Shown here piece after piece: positions 1-13,100 of a stretch of 64,000 nucleotides of DNA. A model generated the notes under the pieces. The model saw nothing but the letters and a program-made list of their open reading frames with translations, had not been told where the DNA came from and did not search any database. The translations under genes and the position numbers were made by a program. The stretch is from Strongylocentrotus purpuratus (taxonomy: Eukaryota; Echinodermata; Echinoidea; Camarodonta; Strongylocentrotidae), in the NCBI RefSeq assembly GCF_000002235.5, contig NW_022145609.1, positions 9,679,551 to 9,743,550 on the forward strand, read 5' to 3'. Position 1 is the first letter of the stretch; the number at the start of each line of letters is the position of its first letter.

Positions 1-3000
1 AATCTTCATGTACTGAAACGATGATTCCATATTCATACTGAAATTTCGATAGACAAATTTACAAGGATGTTGAGTTTTGACATGGTTGGCGTATAACTTA
101 AGTTGTCATCAACGATCTGTTGACGACAGCATAGTAAAACCCTCATTCATGACTGAACTTTAGGACCTATGTCTGATACAAAATAAAATGTATTTCTTAT
201 CGATAGTATTAGAATGAGCCGCAACGCAACGTTGTATTGAATGCTGGAAAGTGAAAAATGAAGCTCAAAGTCTAACATTACATTTACAATACATGACAAT
301 GGTTGGTTGAGCTCAATGTATTTAATTGTTCTGTACTACCTTAATTATTGGTCTGTTGCTCAATTGTCATTTTATAATATAAATTATCTTAAAGAAGAAC
401 GATTCTTTCTTTAACCTGTTCAAGGAATGAAAACTTGAGTTTGTGTAAAATTTAATTTTCGAGCGACTTCAAGTCGAAAATAATATTTAATTTTCGTTTT
501 CCTTTCAAGAGAAAGAAAATATCAATTTCATTTCATTTATATTTGATTATTTTTTAGAAAATGATGAATCAAATTCATTATTTGCTCATGAATGAATTAT
601 GAATCAATAACGACAAAGTCAATAAATTCATTGAAAACATGAAATGTCAAAACGAACCTAAATATTATAAATTGCTCATTTTTTCTTCTTCTGAACATTG
701 CGTCGTTTGATTGTCAGGGTAAGAGGGATGATAGGTAAGGAGAGATTGGAGAGAGAGTGGGAGCGGTGAAGATAGAGGGAGAAGGTGGAGACAGAGACAG
801 AGAAAGAAGGATAGAGAGAGAGAGAGAAAGAAAGAGAGAGAGAGATGTGGAAAAAGAGGGAAGGGGGCGAAAAGATTTGCATGACGCCCTGACCAAAGTC
901 TTCTTGCATACATTAACAATTTGTGATAAGATAAACGCAAATGTTATTATTAGGGTTTAGTTTTGGAGTTTATTTCACTGCAATATTCGTGCATTCAGAT
1001 CCCAGGTCATAAAGAAAGGGTGAAAAGTAATTATAATTTAGCTTTTTTTTACGATTCTATATTGAATGTAAAAAACGATTCAGACTCATATAGTGATTAC
1101 TACTATGTAAAATGCATTCTCTTTTATACAATCCATTTGAGTGTGTGGAGTTGTGCGTGTGTGCGCGTGTGTAGGTATGTGTTGTGGTGGAGTTCATAAG
1201 TCGCCTTAAAAATCATGTCATGATCTCATTTGACAGAAAATGCAAATCGAATATTTCCCTACACGATGCCAGCAAAATAACCAACGTATAATTTAAAAAA
1301 AGACACTAGTAGTACAGTGCTTCATTTGAACAACTTTATTCAAAAGTGAATTAAAAAAACAACCCCAAATAATTCCAAACGAAAATCAACACTTATCATT
1401 CTGTTAAATCTGTTAAATGAATTGAAACATAATTCGTGAACACAATTAAGAGAGATTTGCCTCTTACAAAAATAGAAAATCATATCAAATCAAATTTTAA
1501 GATTAATCACCAATAATATCAAACCGTTTTTTTTTCTCAAACAAATAGTACGATGAAATAGTTTCTATAAGGTAACAAGAGGTGACAGAAAAGGAAAACC
1601 TCAGTCTATACAGAAAACGAATTGTGTAAAGCCAAGTACTTTGAATTGAAAACAAAGTATAACGTCTCAGGAGAAATAAATAGAAGACATAAAATAACAC
1701 TAACATAATTTAAAGATAGGATTACGTTGAACAGGATCGCTAAGACTTTCAAGAAATCAGGCTTTATAGGGCCATTTCAGTACCCCTACTATATGGCTTG
1801 CGTATGCGATGTAATGTTCACATATTTCAAAAGGTGACTCACAAGTTTATTAGAATTGCTTTACACTCGTGTACTAATTTCTTATTTGTATACAGTGTTC
1901 AAACAAAACATAAAACAGAACGTGCAAGATCCAAGGTCCAAGAGAATTGAACGAAACTAAGGGATTATAATTCTCTTATCGTGTAGAAGAAAGTGTCATA
2001 TACTGAGAGTAACCGGCTATTTATGCCGTTGCGAAAGATCTCGTTATCCTGTCCACAATCTGGATACATTTTGCAATTTTTAACTAAAAAATACACGATG
2101 GCAATTACTTTCGAAATATCAAATTAAGAAAGTTGCGATAGCCCCGTGTAGCTGTCATCTTTTGAAACGTACGAACATGACAATGATGTACATGACTTGT
2201 GATACGTAATCCGACATTACAAACATGATTTATTAGTACATACCACGGGTTATATATTGAAAAAGCTCTTGACTTGATTTTTTGGAAGTAGTTGCGATTG
2301 TGTTTTTAATACCAGAACTCTTTTTTTAATCGACAGTGCACAATAATTCTATGCAAATAAGTAGTGATTTTACGTTTAAACAGTTGTTTTCAACACACAC
2401 ACATAATTTTTGCAGCATATTAGTAAAACTATGTCATATTAACACATCGCTTAAGTATATAAGCTCACCATCAGCAAATCAGCACTATTTACAATGTTCG
2501 TTATAATCATCATCAGTTCTGAACACGTTTCCGAATTTTTTAAATCCGGATTTCATGTTAGAAAACCCGTACATATCATAATCATATAGCATGATGAAGA
2601 AAAAGGAAAACAAAACAAATTATAATGAATTGAACATATGACTGTTTCAACTTTCAAACGTTAACGTTAACGCGTACTTTACGCATGACAGGTTGCATAT
2701 AAACTCATCCTACTATTAATCAACTTGTCGCTGCAAGATCAAAACAACCACCAATTGGTGAACAAGCATTCCATCAAACTAAGTTAAATGCACGTAAATG
2801 CACTTAAAAACAAAATTAAAACAGAAAGTAAATGCACTTAACGCAAAATTGTAAACAAAACAAGGATATGATGGTAACAAAAGCTCATCAACACATGAGG
2901 TGTTGTACATATTAATTGACGCAAACATTTAGCATATAAAATAAGTGTCACACGGCGTTTGCTCCATCATGAACGATAATATATATAGCACTATACATGT

Positions 3001-3033
3001 TTGCGAGTGAATTAGTGAATATGCACTGCACGT
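1..3033. other. AT-rich intergenic DNA, no gene seen
   Basis: No splice-bounded coding exon or recognisable protein similarity was found on either strand. The stretch contains a GA-rich microsatellite near 757-850 and a short GT-rich run near 1140-1190. The small open frames here are low-complexity reads of those repeats. It lies beyond the 3' end of the minus-strand chromatin gene that ends at 4518. Confidence 0.6.
757..850. repeat. GA-rich microsatellite
   Basis: Degenerate run of GA, GAA and GGA units on the plus strand. It explains the Arg/Glu-rich and Ser/Leu-rich open frames that overlap it on both strands. Confidence 0.85.
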
Positions 3034-3278
3034 CAGTGGCGGATCTAGAGGGAAAAGGCGTGTAAAAACACGTGAATTTTACTTTTTGGGTGAGTTGGGC
3101 CCCCTCCCTGGCTCTCAAGGGGGGGGGGGGTGCTATTTTTCAAATTTTTGAGGGCCAAAACAAAAAATTAGTGCTCACTACCCTACCCCCCCCCCCCCCC
3201 ACCACCACTGAGCGAACTATCGGCTGTTTCGCCCATAAATATTTTCTCACGAATTGACGAATTGGGCCCCCTCCCCTG
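3034..3278. mobile_element. hAT-like MITE with G and C homopolymers
   Basis: A 245-bp element begins CAGTGGCGGATC and ends CCTCCCCTG. It is bounded by a perfect 8-bp direct duplication CTGCACGT at 3026-3033 and 3279-3286. The 8-bp target duplication and the CAG...CTG ends are typical of the hAT superfamily. Inside are a run of G and, further along, a long run of C. There is no coding capacity, so it is a non-autonomous copy. Sister elements lie at 10896, 19682, 37182, 38106 and 57109. Confidence 0.8.
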
Positions 3279-3286
3279 CTGCACGT

Positions 3287-4517
3287 AGGTTAAGTCACAG
3301 TAGGACAATGAACGAGATTTTTCGAGTAACTAATCAGTTCATCATCGTGACTTAACCAAGTGCAGTGCATATCACTAATGCACGGGCTAAAAACATGTAT
3401 TATTTGTGTAATAAGATGGGTCTACAATACGAGTATAAATTCGAGAAATTGACGATCCCGGGTGACGATTGTTATGACCAAAATGCACTCCCCATACATG
3501 CACATGGTAAAAAATTAATGCACGCTCACGTGATCCATTTCGACGCTTCTCATTGGTTACATTCTTGAACCCATATAATGAGGCTCACTACATACATGAA
3601 GACTGATAACACAACAAATTACGTTCACGACGGCGAATCGAGCTGCAGCATCTTACAATTTTGCTTTATCAAAGCCAAACCAGAGAGGTATTTTGGCCAT
3701 ATTCATTCAGTAAACAATTATATACTGTTTAGTCATGCAGCTTGTAGAAGTACTGATGTAATTGTACTGCTAAATACGATTATGTTAACACTGGATAAAG
3801 CAGCTTATATTGACGTAAAAACGTACTTTAACAGTCATCATTTGTAACTAGAAAAAGTTGGTTGTTGTCAGTGAGAAAGTTCAAAATAAAACAGTCGTGA
3901 CAAAATTATACGTGTATGTGCAATTTCTCGCTCGTGATTACATAAATATTAATTTTGCTGCATAATGGAGTTGAAATCTTCAATCAACTACTTGGTTCTA
4001 ATTATTCTAGCGATAAGGCATTTCATTATTATTCCCGTATAAGCGAAACGATAGTTCCATTTCCATGAAAGATTACCCCATTTTAAAGAGAAATGGCTTG
4101 TCTTGATGAAACACCATACGGTTAATCCTCAAAATTTGCTCGTATTATCTATTTTAGCTCCCTATTTTAAAGAGCATCAACAGTGGCCATGAATAAACCA
4201 AAAATTTAAATGTACTGTCAGGCTATCCGATATTCGTTAATACTCAGGACTTAGACCTTTTTATCACCGATTAATGTGTGATTAATTAATACCACTGGTT
4301 TTAATAAATCAACCTTGGTCGAATAATCAGATTTAGGAGTTACGTTTATGGAAGGAAAACAAAATTACATGTAAGATGCCCATGATAAAAAAACAGATTA
4401 ATCGCCAAGTACTCCCAGTCTTCCAGGTACAATTCCTACCAATACATGATCCATCTTTATCCGTTATTCTGATATCAGATTTGCAATTATACCAACTAAA
4501 AGCTACTGCCACTATTA
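3287..4517. other. Intergenic DNA downstream of the chromatin gene
   Basis: No gene was recognised. This stretch lies immediately 3' of the stop codon of the minus-strand KAT6/SAMD1-like gene, so its right part probably contains that gene's 3' UTR. I saw no convincing AATAAA on the minus strand close to the stop. Confidence 0.5.
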
Positions 4518-7140
4518 TTACGGCGTCGTTCTAGACGACGTACTCGACTTCCTAGGCGACTTAGCTTCCGTCTTTGGAGGTGTGACAACTGGTGCTGGAG
4601 TCGACATGTCTAACTGCGGGGCCGGGTCGGTGGGCGATGCTTTCGGTGTTGGTGTTGATTTCGCCTGCGAAGTGACCTTGGCGGACTGGGACTCAGTTTT
4701 GGGCGAGATGTCTTTGGCGCGAGTAGCAGTCTTCGGTGGCGATTGCTTTTTACCGGCTTCAGATGGCTTTTTGGGCGGCGGGGATGGCTTCGCTGCAGGA
4801 CCTGAAGCTTTTGTCTTGCTTGGTTTTCTTGACGGAGAAGGAGCCTTCGTTGATGAAGTGGACGGCTTGCTCTTTGTGGAAGACTGAGACAAAGACGACG
4901 ACGACGAAGATTTTGATGTTGTTTGCAGCGATGATTTGGTCTTTGCTTTAATCGGAGAGTCTTTGGCTTGTACTAGCTGGAGCTTGCTAACGATTTCATA
5001 AATCTTGAGGGCGGGGCCAAGCTTGAATGACAGGCCAGTCAGGACGTCTGAACGTCGCAGCAAAAGGAGCGCATGGCCATCGATTTCCTAATGGTACAGA
5101 ATAATATAACAAACGAGAATGGAGAAACGTTAATCCATGAAACCAGTTATCTAAATATATGAACTTATAGCATGATCGTAATCGTCAAAAAATAGATTTG
5201 ATAAATACATAATGGGTTATCGTACCCCCCACTAAATCTATAACTTATTTTCGGAAAATTCGTTTAAGCAGGCTTAAAAAGAATCTGATATTAACCCTTT
5301 TCGACAAACCTGTCGAACCCCCTATACACCTATACAATTTAATTCGGCAAATCCGTTTTTAAGGGGTCTTGATTAATCTGAAATGGAATATTTTTCGGCT
5401 AACCAGGCCGTCGAACACCCACCGGCTCCTTTCCCATTTAAAATGATATGCCGACGATCCCGAACACATAATTTTTCAAAGTTTTCCTTGCATTCTGTCC
5501 GACCATAGACCCTATACGCATGGTCCGACTAACCGAAATCATAGGAACACATACATCGAAATATTGGCCGCATAATATCACCCTACATTGCATTGATAGA
5601 GTGGGTTTCCATGGTTTCCATGGTTTCCATGGTTTCCATGAAAAAATCTGATGTTTCGATTCGGCCGGCGCGTTCCAGTCGCACACACAGCACTTCCTTA
5701 AAATTTGCAGATGTTTCAACTAAAATGGGAATATTGTGTAACGAATACAGTGTATTCAATATTGCAGCAGCAGGGAATACGCGGAATTGTCGCTCTCATC
5801 AGCTGAGAAGTCATGAATCACAAGAATTTCATGTTTATACTTTAACAGCGGTCGTCTTAAATTCCTCCCGTGTTTATTCATTCGAAAACTATAAATAAAA
5901 ATCTAAGAACTGCAAGCAGCCTCGCCGCTTCCGTTGATATACGGTATTTTGATTTATGTTTCTCAAAATACTGCAATGAATCCTTAAAATCTAATCTAGT
6001 CTACCTGATCCCTAAAACTTTCTGCTTGCTCCTTAAACCCTTTCTCCTGAAGGAGTTTGACGACATCTTCGAGAGACCAGTGAGCTGGATGCTTTGGATG
6101 GCTGGTCCCAGGCGGTGAAGAGGATGAGGTATTAGCCTGAGCTGACTGTACGGGTAGGTTGGCTACTCTAGATTGGTTGGGAGTCGCGACGTCAGGAGTA
6201 ACCTGACCCGATGTTTCAGAAGATCTGGTGAACAATCAAAGAAAAAAAAGAGAATGGAAAATTTAGGATTATTGACATTTTTACGTAGCTGTATGATCGT
6301 CATTCGGCCTATCCTCATCAGCTCGAGATTGCCCAATAGAATAATCCCGAAGTTACAAATCGCATGTTCATCAGCTCTAGAGTTTTCCTCGAAACTTGAA
6401 ACTCGAGCTCGAGAAATTAGCTCGAGATATTTTGCTCAGCGTTCGCGCATAGTGCGAGTCTTCGGGCTGGTGGAAACGCACCGGACAATTAGCGGGATAT
6501 TTTGCAAACTAGCCCAAGATATCTTGGGATGACAATCTCGACCAAATATCCCGCTAATTGCAACTTCGGGCTGATGAAGACTCAAATTGACTGGATAATT
6601 TGCGATCGGGATAGTTCAAATAGCGGGATATATGGCAATCTTGAGCTGATGGAGATAGGCCTTCTATCATCAATATCAGCGTCATCACTATCTGCATCAT
6701 CATCATCACCATCTTCATCGTCGGAATCTTGATAATCGTCATTAACATCATCATATTATCCTGGGTATATTCATAATCCTTCAAAGGGAGGGGGAGAAGA
6801 GGTTTTAATGCGCAAAAAACACAACATTTTCCCGATTACTTTCTTTCGGAGAATCATTTTCCCCCATGAATCCTGCCGAACCTCCCGATTCTCAGAAATG
6901 ATGGGTCGCCGGCCTTATAAGATACAAAAAGATTTTAAGAATCTGGGCCCCATCTTGTAAGCTGGCGATTGATCGCGACTCATTTGCGATTGATATCAAT
7001 CGCAACAATGTACATAAGAGAAAAGGGACTACATCTTGCGATTGATTGGAGGACTTTTCATGAGACAGGGTCCTGGTCAAATTAACATTCAGCCGGGGGG
7101 GGGGGTGCAGAGAGAGAAAGAGGGAGAGAGAGGGGCGGGA

Positions 7141-7183
<43 letters not shown>

Positions 7184-10100
7184 GGGGGGGGGGGGGGGGT
7201 AGAGGGGCAATCGAGTGATGCTTACTCTTTTTTCACCGAATCATTTTTTTCTTCTATATGAGAACCGGCGCTCCCTGAGGACGAGATAACCGAATCTTCA
7301 TCTAGTAAAAAAACAAAAAGTAGAACAATGTATTTCTTTAAATTAAAGAATAACAATTGGCACCTAAAGCAGACACACTGCTGATGTTATTGTTGTCACT
7401 GATTAATAACAAATTATAAAACTAAAAAACAATCAAACGGAATAACCGTGATAATTATTAGCAATAAACCAATCAACTCTCAATTATTTATTTTCATGTA
7501 AATTCAGACGAATTGATGATTTACCCAACAGAGATCCTATTATCAAAAGTTGATTTATTTTTCAAACCACATTTGTATGTATTATTGCCAATGTAAATTG
7601 GCAATAATTCAGCCATTTTGGCTGCGAAGTGCAATCATAATAAAAACCTTTTTAATCAATCAAAATCAATCAATAGAGCGACGGAAAAGATATAATCACT
7701 CACCTGTAAAATTACTGCCGATTTCCATGTCTTCACTTGCACACAACTCACAAACCCACCTTCCTGTATGGTTAGATAGTTATAAAGCCAAGCAAGTGAG
7801 TCATGAAGAAAATTTACTGAGATTTTGTTCAAATTCAACTCGTCGGCAACAAAAAGTTCAAAGTTGGGTCAAGGGGCAAAAGATTCTAAAAGAGTTATCA
7901 TTTTGTTTTGTTGTCTGTCAATTAATGCTTCTGTTATAAAGAATACAACATTCTAGTAAAAAATAGTCAACACATAACACTATGCCCTCCTCATCCCCCT
8001 CCCTCCACTTCGTATCTCCCCCTACTCTGTTCATCTCTTCCTTCAACCTCCCTCCTTCTCTCCCTCCTCCCCTCTCCATCTGCCCTCTCACCACCCCTCC
8101 TATCTAGAAACTAATCAACGTCGATGCCATTAACATACTGCCCTTCCTCCATCCCTTCATTTTTCCACCAATCTTTAAAGGGAGTATCTCACTGAGCGGC
8201 GATTGCTTGCTAATGTAGCGAATACGGGGTTTCGCCAGGGTTCATAAAAGGTCCCAAATATTCACAAATAGTGGCAAAGGATTGGCAAATAGTTGCTAAT
8301 CTTCGCTAATACTGTCGCTAACATTTGCTTACAGTTGCTAATAGTCGCCAACTGCCAAAATTCGCAACGTTCGTAAGCATTCGCCGCTCAGTGAGATACC
8401 CCCTTTACCGACCCTGTTATCACAAAACCAGCGACCATCCTTACCGAGTGGTTTCTCTTCCACTTTGGGGTTGTGGCATGCCATGTGGTAGCCCTTATCA
8501 CACGAGTCGCAAAAGAGTAGAGTATCCTGCAGATCCAAAATACATCTATACATTGTCAACCGCCGATCGTACACAACTTTTTAATCTCTATCTAAAATGT
8601 TAGCAGTTAATGTTTATGAACTGAAAAGGAAATACATGTATGAAGTCTTATACTTGAAAATCGTTTTGACGGATCTATACATATACGACAGTCCGATATT
8701 TGCAATCACCAGTTATTGCTTTCGATAATCATTTTGAAATCGGATTTTATTAAATTCCTTGTAATATCTGAGCCTCTCCGCCCCCTCCCCCAGTGCGCCT
8801 GTTGATGATATAACCATTGTACGTAAATCATAAAAACAAAGAATCACACTTAGTAGCATTATTATTGATTTTTAAAAAGCAAGCTAATACTCTTCACGCA
8901 GAAATAGAAAACGGCAGCACTGCAAAAAGGAAATAACTACTTGCTCCTGAAGTTGGAAACGTAATGTTTACTGTTTATTATCTACCTTTTTCGATCACAA
9001 AAGTGCACGATTTTAATGCAAAACATATGTTATATACTTAATGATTACTTTTAGAGCCCACAAAAATGCGGTTACCTTTAGGTCTGTATTGGCAGCCCTG
9101 GGGTGGATCCAGCCGGCGGCAAGAGGGGGGGGGGGGCCAAATATTGAGAAAATATTTAGCGGCGAATCAGCAGCCGGCGAACGGCGAATGAGCGGGGGGG
9201 AGAGGCCCAGTTTTTGGGGACATTTTTGCGCCAGTGAATAAGGGGGGGGGGGGATGCTGGAGAGGAGGACCACTATTTTTTTAATTTTTTTTTGGGGGGG
9301 GGGGGAGATGAAGCGCCATTTTTACATGACTTTCTTTTTAACTCTCACTTTCACCTATTCTAGATAACCCTAAGTTTTTTGTTGCTGCTTTCTATGTAGT
9401 TGATAATGCAAGATTAAAATAAATAGAGAGAGAGAAAGAGAGAGAACCACCATCATTATGCAATGGATCAGGTTTTGTGTAATGTATATTTGAAACCATT
9501 TCTTAGCGTTAAACCCTGAAAAAAATAGCGAAACTATTTTTGAGGAAAAGCATTATACTGAACTGAATAAGGAATAATAACTTTATATTGGCTCATACTA
9601 ATACTGATACGGGCTAAAGACAATGTGGTATCGGCACAGTAAGATCGGGTATTTTTATAAAGGTATTCCAAAATAACATTCTGATAATCAACATTTTGTT
9701 CTGTATTCATATGTATATACGCATAATACAATCGATCTTTATGATTTCTTAACGTGACATAGCTTCTTCTCCCCCTGCAAATACAAAAAGAAAACAAGGT
9801 TATTTGATAAAAGTATCATGCGACAAATAATCATTGCGATTCAAATTGATACAAAGATGTTGTTTTGAATAAGCAATGCTTTTCACCAGAATCTTCTTTG
9901 TAAAAACGACTTATACAAATCTCAGCCATGCAATTCTGCCACTGTGCTGTAAGATCACTTTCAGATTAGGAGAAGTGTATTCTTTAATGAGTATTTCAAA
10001 TTGAATGGAACGTCTCAACTCAGTAAGCATGGCTGAGATTTGTAAAAGTTGTTTTTACAAAGAAGATTCTGGCGAATAGCAGTGCTCATTCAAACAAATA

Positions 10101-13100
10101 TTTGCACAATTTGAATCACAATCAATACTTTTCACGACCTTGTTTTCTTTTTTCTTTCTCGTTCGCAAGGGGAGAAAAAGCTATATGTCACGTTAAAGAC
10201 ATGATAAAGATCAGTGTTATCTGCGTATATAATATACACAGGCCCCGCGGAACGTTTATCAAAGTGCGGGGCTAAAGTATTTACGATCAGGTAGAGGGTA
10301 GCGAGCGAAGCGAGCGGAGCGTAAATTGATTATGAGGGTTCAGGGGACGGAGCCCCCGGAAGCTCTGGGGTTTTAGGCATTTAATTACGGTCAGATAAGC
10401 ACAAATATTTTGATTCCGCATTTGAGTCACTGGCAGGTCACAATATTTTTGTTGAATGAAGTAAATCATCGTCTGAAGCAATATTTACTCAAATGAGACA
10501 CTTGCTAGATACTAAAAAAATCAATGTTGACCATTTAAGTACATTTTATAGGTGAAAATAAAATTTCTGTTTAAAATATAATACAAACGAGTACCGTCTC
10601 TTCTCTTCCTCTCACATATGGTAGATTTGTTTTTAGAGCGATATATACATGTCTAAGCAAGTGCCGCTGAAAGTTCCGTTATTGCGTCCTGGACTCAACA
10701 AATAACCAAATCTCACGCACGCACGCACAAAAGCAGTGAGTAATTGCGTCCCGTAGGACGCAACAAAAATTCCCAGGTTGGTATCCGGAAGTTGGAGAAG
10801 AATCATTTTCGCATCGTATACTGGTTATAATTTCAATGATTTACACATCTATCCAATCAGTCCATATAGTGTAACAGTAACGACCCATCTGTGACCAGGG
10901 GCGGATCCAGCCGGCAGCAAGAGTTTTTTTTTTGGGGGGGGGGGGGGGCGTGGTCAGGTTTTTTTTTTTTTTTAAAGGTAAAATTTACATTACTATCCTA
11001 TTTTTAAAAACCGGTTTTGGAGGCTAGGGGGGGGGGGGGGCGTTAGAATCGGCCCGTGGATCCGCGCCTGGGCAGCCCCCCCCCCCTCCCCCTCCCCCTC
11101 ATAATCCAATATTCCGGGTCCATCACATTCCACTGAATGTTATTTTGAGAAGAACCCTAGCTACATTTTCATCTCCTAAATGTGCTCCAATAGCGCTGCG
11201 CTCCCAAGTTTTCATGCGCTGATTGTTTTTATAAAAAACGAAAATGGAATATTATTTGGATATCGGTACGCGAGCACAAAGATATGAAACCACTAGAGCG
11301 CATTTGAAATTAACGAACTTGACATCGATATCGTTGATGAGTCAGACGACCGTTTATTTCTTCCTATTTCACTTACCGCGTCGCCTGCATCGTTACACAC
11401 GTGACACGTCTTGCAATCGATGCATTGCCATGGTGATAATCGTGATCGTTCTGCGAGTTGGCGGGAATACTTCATGCACGAAGGATGAACTGCAAGGGTG
11501 CGAAAATTAAGGAGTGATATGAAAATAAAAACGAATGGACTCAGGAATGCGTGCATAACGTAATGATTGAATTGAATAATTACAACGCGTGAAAACATGA
11601 ATAGAGCGGTAACAATAGATTGATTATTATCATATTCAAAATGGACCACCAACTGCATTTGCGTCTTCACTATTCGACCAGCTGTTACAAGCTGATTCAC
11701 AATAAACAATGGTTTTCCATTATACTGCGCACATCTCTCTAAACGTTAATTGTACAATATCCATTTTTACGAATTAGTGACCATGTACACCTGCAAAGTC
11801 CAAAGTATTTACAGTAGTTAATTATTGGGCTCTGTGTACGACCGTACAAGAATGATGAAGATTAAACAAAAAGTATTATATGAAAAATGTCTTTTCCCTC
11901 TGTATTTGGTCTGATCCGAACTCTAGTAGGCGTTCAATTCATTTTAATCATCAGGTAAAATGAAATCATTGATGACATCGGTAATGATGGGTTTTTTGTT
12001 TTCATTTTGTTGTTTTTTGGTAAATATTTATTTATTTATTTTGATATATTTTTTCCCATTTGCTATGTTTTTTAATGCTTTTTTTATATAATTTATGTAT
12101 GATGTAACCTCGCATTTTTAGTCATTGGACTTTTTGACGAGATTGAATAAAACCTAATTTGAATTAAATTGAATTGAATTGAATGTATGGAATTGTGACG
12201 TGGACCTGCCCGTATATTTCCAGTTCAATTAAATGTAATGCAATGGTTTTCTTCATATTCTCACCGCGGCAATGTGTTGCCGAATTGTGAAGAAACGTGT
12301 ATACAAAAATTAAAATTATACATCAAAACACATCAAATACATAAAAATACAATAATCAGCCAGAATAGGCATATGCAATAACAACGCAAGTAAGATGCAA
12401 GGTTAACATCACAATTTTAAACCAATAGATAAAATTAATTTTCAAATTGTACTATAAGGAGGTTGGATAGCAAGATGATTGGTCGGGTCTGTTAGGCAAA
12501 CAATATGATAGAGGGACATGGCGAAAAGGTGAAGAGAGAGAGGAAGGAGAGGTCTTGTGAGTGAGTGGGAGATAAGGATCGAGGATAAGAGAAGCAGGTA
12601 AACGAAAGGAGGAAAGTGGACAGAAAGAGTTTCAAGTATAGGAAACGGGTGAGAGAATGACGTCATCGCAACTTGTAGGGGTCACCTTTTATAGTGCAGT
12701 CCTTGCAGACGAGAAGTTCCTCTTTATCTCCGAACTTGTTGCAGCTAGCAGGTAAAGTGCAGTAATCACATCTTTGGTCCCACATGGAGGTTTTTATCAG
12801 GGGCTCCTGCTCGAAGTCTGGGCCATGTGTCTTCCTGATGCGCTGTATACGTTATACGAATAAAATATGGATGATACATTAAAAATGTGTTTATTTATCT
12901 AATTTCATTTCTGCTTATTTTCTTTATATTATTAAAAAAGTTAAGATAAATATATAATCATATCAATATTAATCTATTAACTTATACCTTTAATAAAAAC
13001 CCATATAGTTGACAAATCATTTAAAAATTGAAAAATGCAGGAGACCTCCATCTTAAGCCCGAGCTTAAATTAAAATTGTTCAAAATATTGTTATGTAACT

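Noticed and set aside
4582-4887. 101-residue plus-strand open frame over the last exon of the chromatin gene
   Set aside because: It is the antisense shadow of the Ser/Pro/Lys-rich C-terminal tail exon; no splice sites or family similarity.
7981-8107. C/T-rich stretch resembling a long polypyrimidine tract
   Set aside because: No acceptor with a usable exon follows on either strand; treated as low complexity.
8338-8442. Extension of the PHD exon to include [10 protein letters not shown]
   Set aside because: It lacks the final zinc-ligand Cys and runs into a MITE, while the donor at 8445 plus exon 7763-7704 completes the finger in frame.
10260-10370. GCGAGCGAAGCGAGCGGAGCG and GGAGCCCCCGG words, possible bacterial-type contamination
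   Set aside because: Such words are also common in repeats of marine invertebrates, and the flanks are ordinary host sequence.
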